Assembly: GCA_002298785.1 (NCBI GenBank)
Contig: DBMR01000059.1
Span: forward strand, 62,001-126,000
Direction of reading: 5' to 3'
From: Verrucomicrobia subdivision 3 bacterium UBA693
Lineage (GTDB): Bacteria; Verrucomicrobiota; Verrucomicrobiia; Limisphaerales; UBA8199
Length of the DNA stretch: 64,000 nt
Part shown: one piece after another, positions 43,559-52,968 of the stretch
Layout: every line of letters starts with the position of its first letter
Numbering within the stretch: position 1 is the first letter of the stretch
The notes under the pieces: model-generated
Told to the model about the DNA's origin: nothing
What the model saw: the letters and a program-made list of their open reading frames with translations, nothing else
Databases searched by the model: none
Made by a program: the position numbers and the translations under genes

Positions 43559-46500
43559 ATGCGCTCGCGATCTTTAATCTGGTTGTTTGTCAGTGTTACG
43601 TGTTTCTGCGGCGCGCTTTACTTCTGGCGATTGGGCAACCAATGGGCCCAGAAAAAAGGCGAGACGCGGCCGAGCTTGGCTCCCGCTTCGAGTGTCACGA
43701 CGGCGGGTGGGCAGACACGCGCGGGTGCCGCTGCCCCGTCCCCGTTCCGTCTGCTGACCGAGCCGGGCAATCTGAATTCAGTCGTACCGAAGTCCAAGGC
43801 GGCCAAAGCAGCTGATTCGCCGCTGGCCTTCCGGCTCAGCAACACCACGCGGCCGATGCGCGAGCTAATCCGCAGCGATAGTGCGTTATTGCTGGAGAAT
43901 GCTCTCATCGACACTGCTAATCCTTCGACCCTGGCGATCCCGAGTCATTTAATGGCGCAAGGAGACCCGGGCAGCTACATCGTGCAGTCCCGCGGCGTAA
44001 TCACGCCCGCGTTCCGTGAACTCCTGGGGCGAGTCGGAGCGACCGTCGTGTCTTACATTCCCAATAATGGTTACCTGGTGCGCGCCTCTTCGGACATGGC
44101 CCGCCAAATCGCTGAGGATCCGGCCACCCTGGCGGTGGTCACGTACGAACCGTTTTTCAAGCTGAAGCCAGCCTTGCTGAAGCTGGCGGCCCAGAATGAA
44201 CCGCTGCCGGAAGGCACCGAACTTAATGTGCTGTTGTTCCCGGGAACGCGTGACGCAGCGCTCGGTCAGTTGCAGGATCTTAATGCCCAGACCGTCGCTG
44301 AAGATCGAACGCCTTTTGGACCGATGGTCAAGATTCGGGTTCCGGTGGACAGTCTTTCGCGCCTGGCCGGCCTGTCGGTGGTGCAGAGCATCGAATGGTC
44401 GCGGCCTCGTGTTCCCGCCAATGATATCAGTCGCGCCACCCTCGGGGTGGCGGTGGACACGGTGGCACCTACGAATTACCTGGGGCTAACGGGAAACAAA
44501 GTTCTGGTGAACGTAAACGACACCGGCGTGGACACCAATCAGCCCGCCTTGGTGGGACGGGTATCTTTTGACGTCCCAATCAGTGGTGTGGACTCCAACG
44601 GACACGGAACACACGTCGCGGGCATTATCGCCGGCAACGGCACTAACTCCCTCACCGTCACCAATCCTATCGGTTCCATCACACCGCCGGTGGATGGTCA
44701 GTTTCGTGGCCAGGCGCCGGGAGCACACATCTTCTCCATGGCGTCGGACCTGCTTTTTGGCCCGGGTTCGGATACCTACCTGCAAGAGACCGCGCGCCGA
44801 ACCAATGCCTTTATTTCCAACAATAGCTGGCATTACCAGTTTGATAATCAGTACGACCTTGCGGCCGCGAGCTACGACGCGGCGGTGCGGGATGCGCTGC
44901 CGGGCGTAACGGGTCCCCAGCCGTTGCTGCTGGTATTTGCTGCGGGCAACAGTGGCGCCGGCGATGATTCCGGCCTGGGCGGCGCGCCGGACACGATCCA
45001 GTCCCCGGCTACGGCCAAGAATGTGATCACGGTTGGCACCGTGGAGCAGTTCCGTAATGTGACCAACGAGACCATTATGAACTGCGTCACCACCAACGAC
45101 GGCACCAACGATGTCACCGTTTGCACGACGAACCAACCCTGGGCGGGGCTTACTGATTCCACCAATCAGATCGCCGGCTTCTCCAGCCGGGGCAACGTAG
45201 GAGTGGGCTTTGAGGGCGACTTCGGACGGTTCAAGCCGGACGTGGTGGCTCCGGGTACTTTCATCATCTCAACGCGCACCACTACCTGGGATGAGCAGGC
45301 GTACTACAATCCGACGAATTATCACTATAATTTCTACACCGACCAGGAGGTGGATAAGGGCGGGCTCCAGGTCTACGGAATCTGGGTTCAGGAAAATGCA
45401 GTGGCGGTGGACATCTGGGCCAGCCCTACCCGGAAGAATCCCGATCTCGACCAATTCCGAATTTACGTGCGGCAGGTGGATACTCCCACGACGAATGTCT
45501 ACGATTTCATGCGGACGAATCATGTGGCTATGCCTCCAGATGGCGGGGCCAACCTGAATCCGCGGGATACGGCGTGGTACTACGGTGTGGGGACGATGTA
45601 CACCCAAAAGGTGGCCTATAACATCACGGAGATGATCACGACCACCAACGACAATGGCAATTATTTCGAGGTGCTCAGCAACATGAATAACCAACTCGGA
45701 CCGTACTATCGATATGAGTCCGGGTCCAGCATGTCCGCGGCGGCGGTTTCCGGCACGCTGGCGCTGATGCAGGAGTTCTTCGAGCAGCGGTTGGGGGTCA
45801 CCAACAGCCCGGCGTTGATGAAGGCCTTATTGATCAATGGCGCGCGTTCGGTGGGACGGCTCTATAGTCTGTATCCCAAGACCTCATTGAATTTTCAAGG
45901 CTGGGGCAAAGTAAACTTGCCCAACAGCCTGCAAGGTTCGCTGTCCAATCGCAACAACCGGGCGAGTTCGATGTTCGCGTTTGACCAGTCACCCACCAAT
46001 GCCCTGGCTACCGGTCAATCCTACACACGTAACATCAAAGTGGACTACAAGGCCCTGGCGACGCCCTTGCGTTTCACCCTGGTCTGGACCGATCCTCCCG
46101 GCAACCCGGTGGCCAGTGCGAAGCTTGTGAACGATCTCGACCTGGTCGTTACCAACCTCGACACCGGCGAAGTCTTTTTCGGAAACGACATTTATACCGG
46201 GAACGATTTCAACCTCGCGTGGGACACCAATTCGGCACCGAACCGTGACGTAGTCAACAATGTCGAAAACGTATATCTCCCGCCCGTGGTCGGCACCAAT
46301 TACTCAGTTACCGTGATTGGCTCGCGGGTGAATGTGAATGCGGTCCCAGGGCACACCAACGATGTGGTGCAGGATTATGCCCTGGTCATCTCTTCCGGAG
46401 ACGGAGAAGTTGCTGATGCGTTAACACAAACGCTGCCGCCCAGTCCCTCCACCACCCTTATTCAGCCATACGTCACCATCATTAGCAACAGCCTGCCGCA

Positions 46501-49500
46501 GAACGGCCCACATCGAGTCACCGGCGGGATTCTTAACAAGCAACGGGCGGGTGCCAATACGCCTCTCTTGGGGACCAACCAGGCGCTGTTGGACATGCCC
46601 ACCAACGGAGTGCTGGTCATCGGGATGACCAACCAGTGGCATTTCTACATGATTACCAACGAGAACAGCTACACCAATGCTGCGTTTGGTACTTTCTTCC
46701 CACCGACCTTGGCGCTGCCACGGATCGGGACTCGTGCCGCGCTCCGGGATAACTCAACCCGAACGGAATCGGATATCGATCTCTATGTTTCACAGGACCA
46801 GGCCCTCACCAATCTCGATGCTGGCGCCTTGGAGAGTTCCATCAAGAGCCTCAGCCGTGGTGGAACAGAAACTATCGTGCTCACCAACGCCAACCCTGGA
46901 GTCTATTACATCGGCGTGAAGTGTGAGTCGCAGACAGCGGCGGAATTTGGCTTCATGAGTGTGTTCAGCCAGGAACCGTTCAGTCAGAACGGGGACCTGC
47001 TCACTTTCCCGAATCCGGCTCCGATCCCGGATGGTACCGCGGCCAAGCCCGGCGTGGCCCAAATCTTTGGCATTGAGCCGGAATCCTACCTGGTGCGCCG
47101 CGTCATTGTTACCAATTACCTGACTCACGAGTTGATGGGAGATCTGATGGGCAATCTCAACCACTCGGGCGGGTCGGTCTGGCTGAATAACCATTCGCCA
47201 GACAGCGGGGTGACGAACAAACAATACACGTATGAGGATTCCAGCGAAGGGGATCATCCGTGGGCCAGGCACTCGGACGGACCAGGCAGCCTGACCGATT
47301 TTGGCGGGTCGATGGGGCAGGGGCAGTGGATTTTCACGATGCTCGACACGGCCTTGACCCATACGGGAACCAATGAACTCTTGCAAATTCATCTGGAAAA
47401 GCAGGAAGACCCGACGCAGGGCATTATCGCCGAGCTTATTCCCGGCGCGTGCCGGCAGGATTATTTATACGTTGCGCCGGAAGCCACCAATCTGATCGTC
47501 AGCGTTGGGTTAATCAGCGGTATCGGCCCGATTTCGGTGCAGGTCTGCCGTGTGGGCGACCTGGTTTGCCACAACAGTTCGGTCGGAGTCGTGGGTACCA
47601 CGAATAGCCTGATCATCAACGCCACGACTGATCCGCCGCTGAACGCGGGCATGTATGTCATTCGAACCTGCAACCTGGGTGTCAACAGCGCCAAGATCTT
47701 TATTCAAGCCTTTATCGAATATGATTACAGCGGCCTGATTCCCACGAAATTCACGTCCACATCTCCTACGCCCATCCTTGACGACGCGGTTACGTATTCG
47801 ACCATCAATGTGCCGGTCAAGGATCGGTTGATTTCGGTTGAAGCCGGTGTGCGGGTGGATCACCCTCGGGTATCCGATCTGGCGTTCACGCTCATCAGCC
47901 CCAGCGGCACCCGCGTGTTATTGTCCGAGAATCGGGGCGGACTCACCACCACCGGAATGGGTGGCGACATGTTTGCGACTAACATGATCCCGGTCAGTTA
48001 TGCCGGCACGAACAATCCGGTTACGAACACGATAAATATCGGTCTTCCCGCCGGGAGTATAAGGATCGATTGGGATTTTTATCCGCTGCCGGACCAAATG
48101 GTAGTTTATTATGAGGGCGCCAAGCTCTTCGATTCGGGGATGGTGAGTTACAGCGGCACCACGAACTTGACGTTTAGTGGCGCATCCTCGTTCATTACCA
48201 TCATCATGAATCCAGACGGCAATCCAGATCCGAGGACCGCTTGGACCTACACCGTCACTTCCACCACTGCGAATTATCTGTACACCATATTTACCGAAGA
48301 TACAAATAAGACCACCGTGCCGATCAAATTCGCCTTGCCGCCCTACACCAACGCGAATTACATCGGCACCAATCTGGCGTTTGCCAACGGCATTTACTTC
48401 TTGCCCGAAGAAACCCTGACTAAGCTGCAGGCCGAGCGCGCTTATGGTGATTGGCGCCTGGAGGTTCACGACACCCGCGCTGGCGCCACCAACCCCGCGC
48501 CTACGCTGTTGTCCTGGGAACTGCTGCTGCGCTTTGAGAACACCTTGCCGGCTCCCATCACCATCATTCCAAGTACAGCGATCACCAACACTGTGGGGTC
48601 TGGCCAGATTAAGTACCTCATGGTGAATGTCCCGAACTGGGCCAGTTATGCCACCAACGCGCTCGTCACCGCGGATGGAAAACTGAACGTGCTTTACAAC
48701 CAGCTTATTCCACCGACCGGAACGAACGCGGGCGATTACACCCTGGTTGCGGATGTAACCAGTGGTTTCGCCACTCTGGACACCAATGGCGTGCCGCTAT
48801 TGAACCCGGGCGGTTCCTATTACTTGGGAATTCAGAATACGAATCCAGTTTCGGTGACGTTCGTATTCCAGGTCGATTTCAACATGACGCCGCTCACCAA
48901 TGGCATTCCCATCAAAACCTCGATGGTAGGGGATGCACTGACGCGTTACTTCTATTACGATGTGGGCACGAACGATACGGCCGTTTCTTTCGACCTCTAC
49001 GACTTGGGCGGCAACGCGACCTTGGTGGCCCGAAAAGGTGGTCCTGTCCCGACGCAAACGGATTATGAGTACGGCAGCTTTAACCCGGGAACGAACCCGG
49101 AGCAGATTATCGTCACGACGACGTCTGAGCCAACAGTGCTCTCGCCCGGACGCTGGTTGTTGGGCGTGTTCAACGAAACCACCAATGCCTTGGATTACAC
49201 CATCCGTGCAACGGCTTACACCAACCCGATCCCGGCAATAATCACGATCTATAACGGGATCCCTTACACAAATGCCAACGCGGGCACCGGCCTCACCAAT
49301 GATTATTACAGTTTCGTCGTCCCGCCCAACTCGGTGCGAGCCCAGTTTGAAATTCTCAATCCTTCCGGCGATTTCACTTTGGTAGCTCGCCGGGGGCTGC
49401 CGCCACCCGACCTGGCGTCGCATGATTACATGAGCGCCAACCCGGGGCTCGCAAACGAGCTCATCGTAGTCCGAGATACGAGCACCCCGGTTCCGCTCAT

Positions 49501-50062
49501 CCCGGGAACCTGGTATCTCACGGCGGTAAATGTCTCGGGAGCCTCAAACTCCTACACCATCCTCGCCACGACTTGGGCGACCGCGGCCACCAACACCGTC
49601 AAGATCATCGGGCAGACAATTACGCCCAACAGCCTCTGCCTTACCTGGAGTTCTGATCCGGGGATTCACTATTATGTCGAGGGGAAGACTGATCTTAATT
49701 CGACCAATTGGGTGCCGGTTTCGCCTACCGTGATCGCCACAGATGTCACGACGACGTATTGTATCGCGTTGCCATCGACCTACAGCTTTTTCCGCGTGCG
49801 CCAAGGCGATGCCCCCGTCCTTGCTCCCAGGGTGGTTCGCATTGCGCAGGCCGTAAAATCGCCATCGGGCATGCAGTTGAACTGGACCGCCTCCGCTGCA
49901 GCCGGTTTCTCGGTGCAATGGTCCACGAACCTGGGTGGACCATGGAATACTTTCGCGGGAACTGTCACCTCCGCCACTGGCCAATTCTCATTCCAGGATG
50001 ACGGATCCCAATCCGGAGGATTTGCCACCGCCAAGTTCTACCGACTGCTCGAAACAAAATAG
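43559..50062 (+). CDS. Giant secreted subtilisin-family (S8) protease with P-domain and PPC-like repeats
   Basis: A 2167-residue exoprotein 43 bases after the pseudopilin run. A signal peptide covers residues 1-22 and an I9-like propeptide about 110-280. The S8 triad is visible: Asp321 (VNVNDTGVD), His349 (NGHGTHVAGIIAG), oxyanion Asn464 (AAGNSGAG) and Ser724 (SGSSMSAAAVSG). About 180 residues of non-canonical sequence lie between 530 and 715. A convertase-like P domain spans about 1408-1660 (DLAFTLISPSGTRVLLSE). Three beta-rich PPC-like units follow at about 1680-1776, 1790-1889 and 1910-2005. Next is a conserved module at 2014-2083, then an FN3-like end. No LPXTG or PEP-CTERM signal was seen. 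Residues 1298-2083 are duplicated in the next gene. Confidence 0.92.
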   Translation: MRSRSLIWLFVSVTCFCGALYFWRLGNQWAQKKGETRPSLAPASSVTTAGGQTRAGAAAPSPFRLLTEPGNLNSVVPKSKAAKAADSPLAFRLSNTTRPMRELIRSDSALLLENALIDTANPSTLAIPSHLMAQGDPGSYIVQSRGVITPAFRELLGRVGATVVSYIPNNGYLVRASSDMARQIAEDPATLAVVTYEPFFKLKPALLKLAAQNEPLPEGTELNVLLFPGTRDAALGQLQDLNAQTVAEDRTPFGPMVKIRVPVDSLSRLAGLSVVQSIEWSRPRVPANDISRATLGVAVDTVAPTNYLGLTGNKVLVNVNDTGVDTNQPALVGRVSFDVPISGVDSNGHGTHVAGIIAGNGTNSLTVTNPIGSITPPVDGQFRGQAPGAHIFSMASDLLFGPGSDTYLQETARRTNAFISNNSWHYQFDNQYDLAAASYDAAVRDALPGVTGPQPLLLVFAAGNSGAGDDSGLGGAPDTIQSPATAKNVITVGTVEQFRNVTNETIMNCVTTNDGTNDVTVCTTNQPWAGLTDSTNQIAGFSSRGNVGVGFEGDFGRFKPDVVAPGTFIISTRTTTWDEQAYYNPTNYHYNFYTDQEVDKGGLQVYGIWVQENAVAVDIWASPTRKNPDLDQFRIYVRQVDTPTTNVYDFMRTNHVAMPPDGGANLNPRDTAWYYGVGTMYTQKVAYNITEMITTTNDNGNYFEVLSNMNNQLGPYYRYESGSSMSAAAVSGTLALMQEFFEQRLGVTNSPALMKALLINGARSVGRLYSLYPKTSLNFQGWGKVNLPNSLQGSLSNRNNRASSMFAFDQSPTNALATGQSYTRNIKVDYKALATPLRFTLVWTDPPGNPVASAKLVNDLDLVVTNLDTGEVFFGNDIYTGNDFNLAWDTNSAPNRDVVNNVENVYLPPVVGTNYSVTVIGSRVNVNAVPGHTNDVVQDYALVISSGDGEVADALTQTLPPSPSTTLIQPYVTIISNSLPQNGPHRVTGGILNKQRAGANTPLLGTNQALLDMPTNGVLVIGMTNQWHFYMITNENSYTNAAFGTFFPPTLALPRIGTRAALRDNSTRTESDIDLYVSQDQALTNLDAGALESSIKSLSRGGTETIVLTNANPGVYYIGVKCESQTAAEFGFMSVFSQEPFSQNGDLLTFPNPAPIPDGTAAKPGVAQIFGIEPESYLVRRVIVTNYLTHELMGDLMGNLNHSGGSVWLNNHSPDSGVTNKQYTYEDSSEGDHPWARHSDGPGSLTDFGGSMGQGQWIFTMLDTALTHTGTNELLQIHLEKQEDPTQGIIAELIPGACRQDYLYVAPEATNLIVSVGLISGIGPISVQVCRVGDLVCHNSSVGVVGTTNSLIINATTDPPLNAGMYVIRTCNLGVNSAKIFIQAFIEYDYSGLIPTKFTSTSPTPILDDAVTYSTINVPVKDRLISVEAGVRVDHPRVSDLAFTLISPSGTRVLLSENRGGLTTTGMGGDMFATNMIPVSYAGTNNPVTNTINIGLPAGSIRIDWDFYPLPDQMVVYYEGAKLFDSGMVSYSGTTNLTFSGASSFITIIMNPDGNPDPRTAWTYTVTSTTANYLYTIFTEDTNKTTVPIKFALPPYTNANYIGTNLAFANGIYFLPEETLTKLQAERAYGDWRLEVHDTRAGATNPAPTLLSWELLLRFENTLPAPITIIPSTAITNTVGSGQIKYLMVNVPNWASYATNALVTADGKLNVLYNQLIPPTGTNAGDYTLVADVTSGFATLDTNGVPLLNPGGSYYLGIQNTNPVSVTFVFQVDFNMTPLTNGIPIKTSMVGDALTRYFYYDVGTNDTAVSFDLYDLGGNATLVARKGGPVPTQTDYEYGSFNPGTNPEQIIVTTTSEPTVLSPGRWLLGVFNETTNALDYTIRATAYTNPIPAIITIYNGIPYTNANAGTGLTNDYYSFVVPPNSVRAQFEILNPSGDFTLVARRGLPPPDLASHDYMSANPGLANELIVVRDTSTPVPLIPGTWYLTAVNVSGASNSYTILATTWATAATNTVKIIGQTITPNSLCLTWSSDPGIHYYVEGKTDLNSTNWVPVSPTVIATDVTTTYCIALPSTYSFFRVRQGDAPVLAPRVVRIAQAVKSPSGMQLNWTASAAAGFSVQWSTNLGGPWNTFAGTVTSATGQFSFQDDGSQSGGFATAKFYRLLETK

Positions 50063-50217
50063 GGCCGGGCATGGGAGCGGTTAGTGGCGTCGACTCTAGC
50101 CGATTTCGTGGCCTCGGCACGTGTCAACCAGCGCGTTGGCTTTCGCAGTGCGCGACGTAGTGAAATTCGTGCAAAATCGCTCGCAAGTACCCGGTTTTTA
50201 AGTACTGTACCTTATGT

Positions 50218-52890
50218 ATGCGCTGGCGACCTCTAACTTTCTTGTTCCTGGGGATCGCTTGCTTTTGTAGTGTTGCGAATGAGAAGGTGTCGGCGAGTGG
50301 GTATCCCGGAGCCGGGCTTGTGGCCAATCAACCCTCTGCGCCCAGCCAGCTCGTGTTTCAGTCCCAGAGCCTTCAGCGGAGCGGACCTGAACCGGGGAAT
50401 ACACCAGACTTACTGGCGGGATTTGTAGTGGATATCGATAGCGGGGGTTGTCGGCAGGATTATTTATACGTCTCTCCCGGCTCCACCAACCTGACGATAA
50501 GCGTCGGTTTGATTTCCGGCGCAGGGCATCTTTCCATCGAGGTTTGTCGTCGGGGAGACACGGTTTGTCCCAGCCTGACCGTCGCCTCAGCAGGAACTAC
50601 GAATGTCCTGGTGATCAACAATACCTCGGATCCGCCACTCGCCTCGGGCCTTTACACGATTCGGACCTGCAACCTCGGAGGGGATACCGCCCAGGTCTTT
50701 ATCGCCGGCTTGGTTGAGGATGACTTCACCGGCTTGGCGCCGGCCGAGTTCACGACGGTGCTGCCAGTTCCGATCGCGGATGAGGCCGTAACCTACTCAA
50801 CCCTCGACGTGACCAACCAGGACTGGTTGGTCACGGTGGAAGCGGGTGTTCGAGTGAATCATCCGCGCATCTCCGACCTGGCATTCACGTTGATCAGCCC
50901 CGGCGGTACTCGAGTAATCCTCTGCCAAAACCGCGGCGGCCTGACTTCATCGGGCATGGGGGCAGATTTGCTCTTCACCAACGTCATTCCGGCCACCGCG
51001 GATGGCAATGCGAATCCCCAAACGAATATCTTCAAGACCGGATCGACTTCCGGCACACTTGCGCTCGATTGGAATCTTTGGACCGCCCCCGATCGGATCG
51101 TGGTCTATTATGAAACGAATGTGCTGTTAGATACCGGCATGATCAGTGGCATTGGCTCTACCAACTTGAGCTACGGACCCGGCGATTCGACTTTTATCAC
51201 CATTATTGTGAACCCGGACGGCAACCCCGACCCCGACACCGCCTGGTATTACACCTTCACCTCGACCATGGTGAAATACGTCTGCGCCGACTTCACCGAT
51301 GACACGAACAAGACGCTGACGCCGATCCAGGTTGCGGTGCCGCCTTATACCAACGCGAACTATATCGGCACCGATCCCGCCTTAACGAATGGCATTTTTT
51401 ATCTGCCCGAGGAATCATTGGCCCGGCTTCAGGGTGAGCGCGCGAACGGGGAGTGGCGGTTGGAGATACGTGATACGGTCGTCGGCGCCACCAATCCTGC
51501 CCCAGTGCTGCTGTCCTGGGATTTAACCCTGCGCTTTGAGAATCCCAGACCGGCGCCGAGTGTTATCATTCCTGAAGGCCCGATAACGAACACGGTGGCG
51601 CCCGGTGGCATCCGATATTTCGTGCTCGATGTTCCCGCCTGGGTCACCCACGTCACCAACACCCTGGCCAACGCCGACGGGAACCTTAACGTTTGGTTTG
51701 ACCAGAGCGCTCCGCCCACTGGAACTAACGTGGGTGACTACCTGCTGCTCAACGGGACCACTAATGGGCTTTACACTTTCAGCACCAATTCGGCTCCGGC
51801 ACTGGTCCCGGGAGCCTACTATTTTCTGGGAATTCAAAACACGAATTCGACTCCGGTCGCTTTCAAATTCCAGGTCGACTTCGACATCACTCCACTCCCG
51901 AACGGCGTTCCCGTCTCCGCCGCTCTGGCTGCGGGAGGGGCTCAGCGTTATTTTTATTACGATGTGAATCCCGGGGAAACGGCGATTGACTTCAAGCTTT
52001 ATGACCTGACCGACGACGTCTCGCTCGTCGTGCGGAAAGGATCACCTTTTCCCACACCAGCCGATTTCACTTTCGGGAGTTTTAATCCCGGGATCACTTC
52101 CGAGGAGATCATCATCGCCACCAATTCCAGTCCGGTGGCGCTTTCCCCAGGACGTTGGTACTTGGGTGTGTTCAACGCCGCGGCGAGTGCGGTAAATGGC
52201 ACGATCCTCGCAACGGCCTACACCAGTCCGATTCCCGATATGGTGGTTCTACAGAACGGAGTTCCTCACGGCGCCTCCAACCCGGGAACCGGCGCAACGA
52301 ACGATTATTATCGGTTCGTGGTCGGTCCCAGTGCGGTGCGCGCGCAGTTCGAGATTGTCAATGCCACCGGTGATTTGACACTTCTGGCGCGCAAGGGGTT
52401 GCTTCCACCTGATTTGAATTCCTACGACCCCTTGCGTGACCTGATTAATGCGCGACAGGGAATGCTAAACGAAATGATCCTCCTCTACGACTTCACGCTG
52501 CCCATTCCCCTCACACCTGGTGAGTGGTATCTCACGGTGGCCAATACTTCTGGGAGGCCGGTCTCCTACAACATGCTGGCTACGACTTGGGATGTCCGCG
52601 CCACCAACTTCGTGGTCATCGGCCAAACCATCGTCGGGAACAGCCTCTGCCTTACCTGGACATCGGAACCCGGTATCCACTATTACATCGAGGGTAAGAC
52701 GGACCTGAACAGCACGAATTGGGTGACGGTCTCCCCGGTTCTCACGGCAACCGACGTCACCACGACCTATTGCATCACATTGCCTTCGTCGCTCAGTATT
52801 TTCCGCGTGCGGCAAGGATTACCGCCCGTTCCGGCGCCGGCGCCAACGCCGCTGCTGCCACGGCAGCAACTACAACCAGCGGTGCCTTAA
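50218..52890 (+). CDS. Secreted P-domain/PPC-repeat paralogue lacking the protease
   Basis: An 890-residue exported protein. The signal peptide MRWRPLTFLFLGIACFC matches the upstream protease's MRSRSLIWLFVSVTCFC. From Cys78 (CRQDYLYVSP) to about residue 866 it is collinear with residues 1298-2083 of the protease: P domain at 188-442, PPC-like units at about 461-556, 571-669 and 691-788, and the end module GNSLCLTWTSEPGIHYY...FRVRQG. The S8 domain and propeptide are missing, as is the FN3-like end, which is replaced by a Pro/Ala/Gln tail. It is probably an adhesin-like or accessory protein born from duplication. Converges with the sialic-acid operon. Confidence 0.88.
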   Translation: MRWRPLTFLFLGIACFCSVANEKVSASGYPGAGLVANQPSAPSQLVFQSQSLQRSGPEPGNTPDLLAGFVVDIDSGGCRQDYLYVSPGSTNLTISVGLISGAGHLSIEVCRRGDTVCPSLTVASAGTTNVLVINNTSDPPLASGLYTIRTCNLGGDTAQVFIAGLVEDDFTGLAPAEFTTVLPVPIADEAVTYSTLDVTNQDWLVTVEAGVRVNHPRISDLAFTLISPGGTRVILCQNRGGLTSSGMGADLLFTNVIPATADGNANPQTNIFKTGSTSGTLALDWNLWTAPDRIVVYYETNVLLDTGMISGIGSTNLSYGPGDSTFITIIVNPDGNPDPDTAWYYTFTSTMVKYVCADFTDDTNKTLTPIQVAVPPYTNANYIGTDPALTNGIFYLPEESLARLQGERANGEWRLEIRDTVVGATNPAPVLLSWDLTLRFENPRPAPSVIIPEGPITNTVAPGGIRYFVLDVPAWVTHVTNTLANADGNLNVWFDQSAPPTGTNVGDYLLLNGTTNGLYTFSTNSAPALVPGAYYFLGIQNTNSTPVAFKFQVDFDITPLPNGVPVSAALAAGGAQRYFYYDVNPGETAIDFKLYDLTDDVSLVVRKGSPFPTPADFTFGSFNPGITSEEIIIATNSSPVALSPGRWYLGVFNAAASAVNGTILATAYTSPIPDMVVLQNGVPHGASNPGTGATNDYYRFVVGPSAVRAQFEIVNATGDLTLLARKGLLPPDLNSYDPLRDLINARQGMLNEMILLYDFTLPIPLTPGEWYLTVANTSGRPVSYNMLATTWDVRATNFVVIGQTIVGNSLCLTWTSEPGIHYYIEGKTDLNSTNWVTVSPVLTATDVTTTYCITLPSSLSIFRVRQGLPPVPAPAPTPLLPRQQLQPAVP

Positions 52891-52968
52891 CCGCGGGGGG
52901 GCAACGGATGTGGTGCCGGCGAAATTGCCGGGAACTGGCAGTCTCAGGCGGGCTGTAACTTTGGCGAA

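Noticed and set aside
52891..52968. Hairpin CCGGC-loop-GCCGG as a terminator between the convergent paralogue and the AGE gene.
   Set aside because: The stem is short and lacks a T-run on either strand, so I did not call it.
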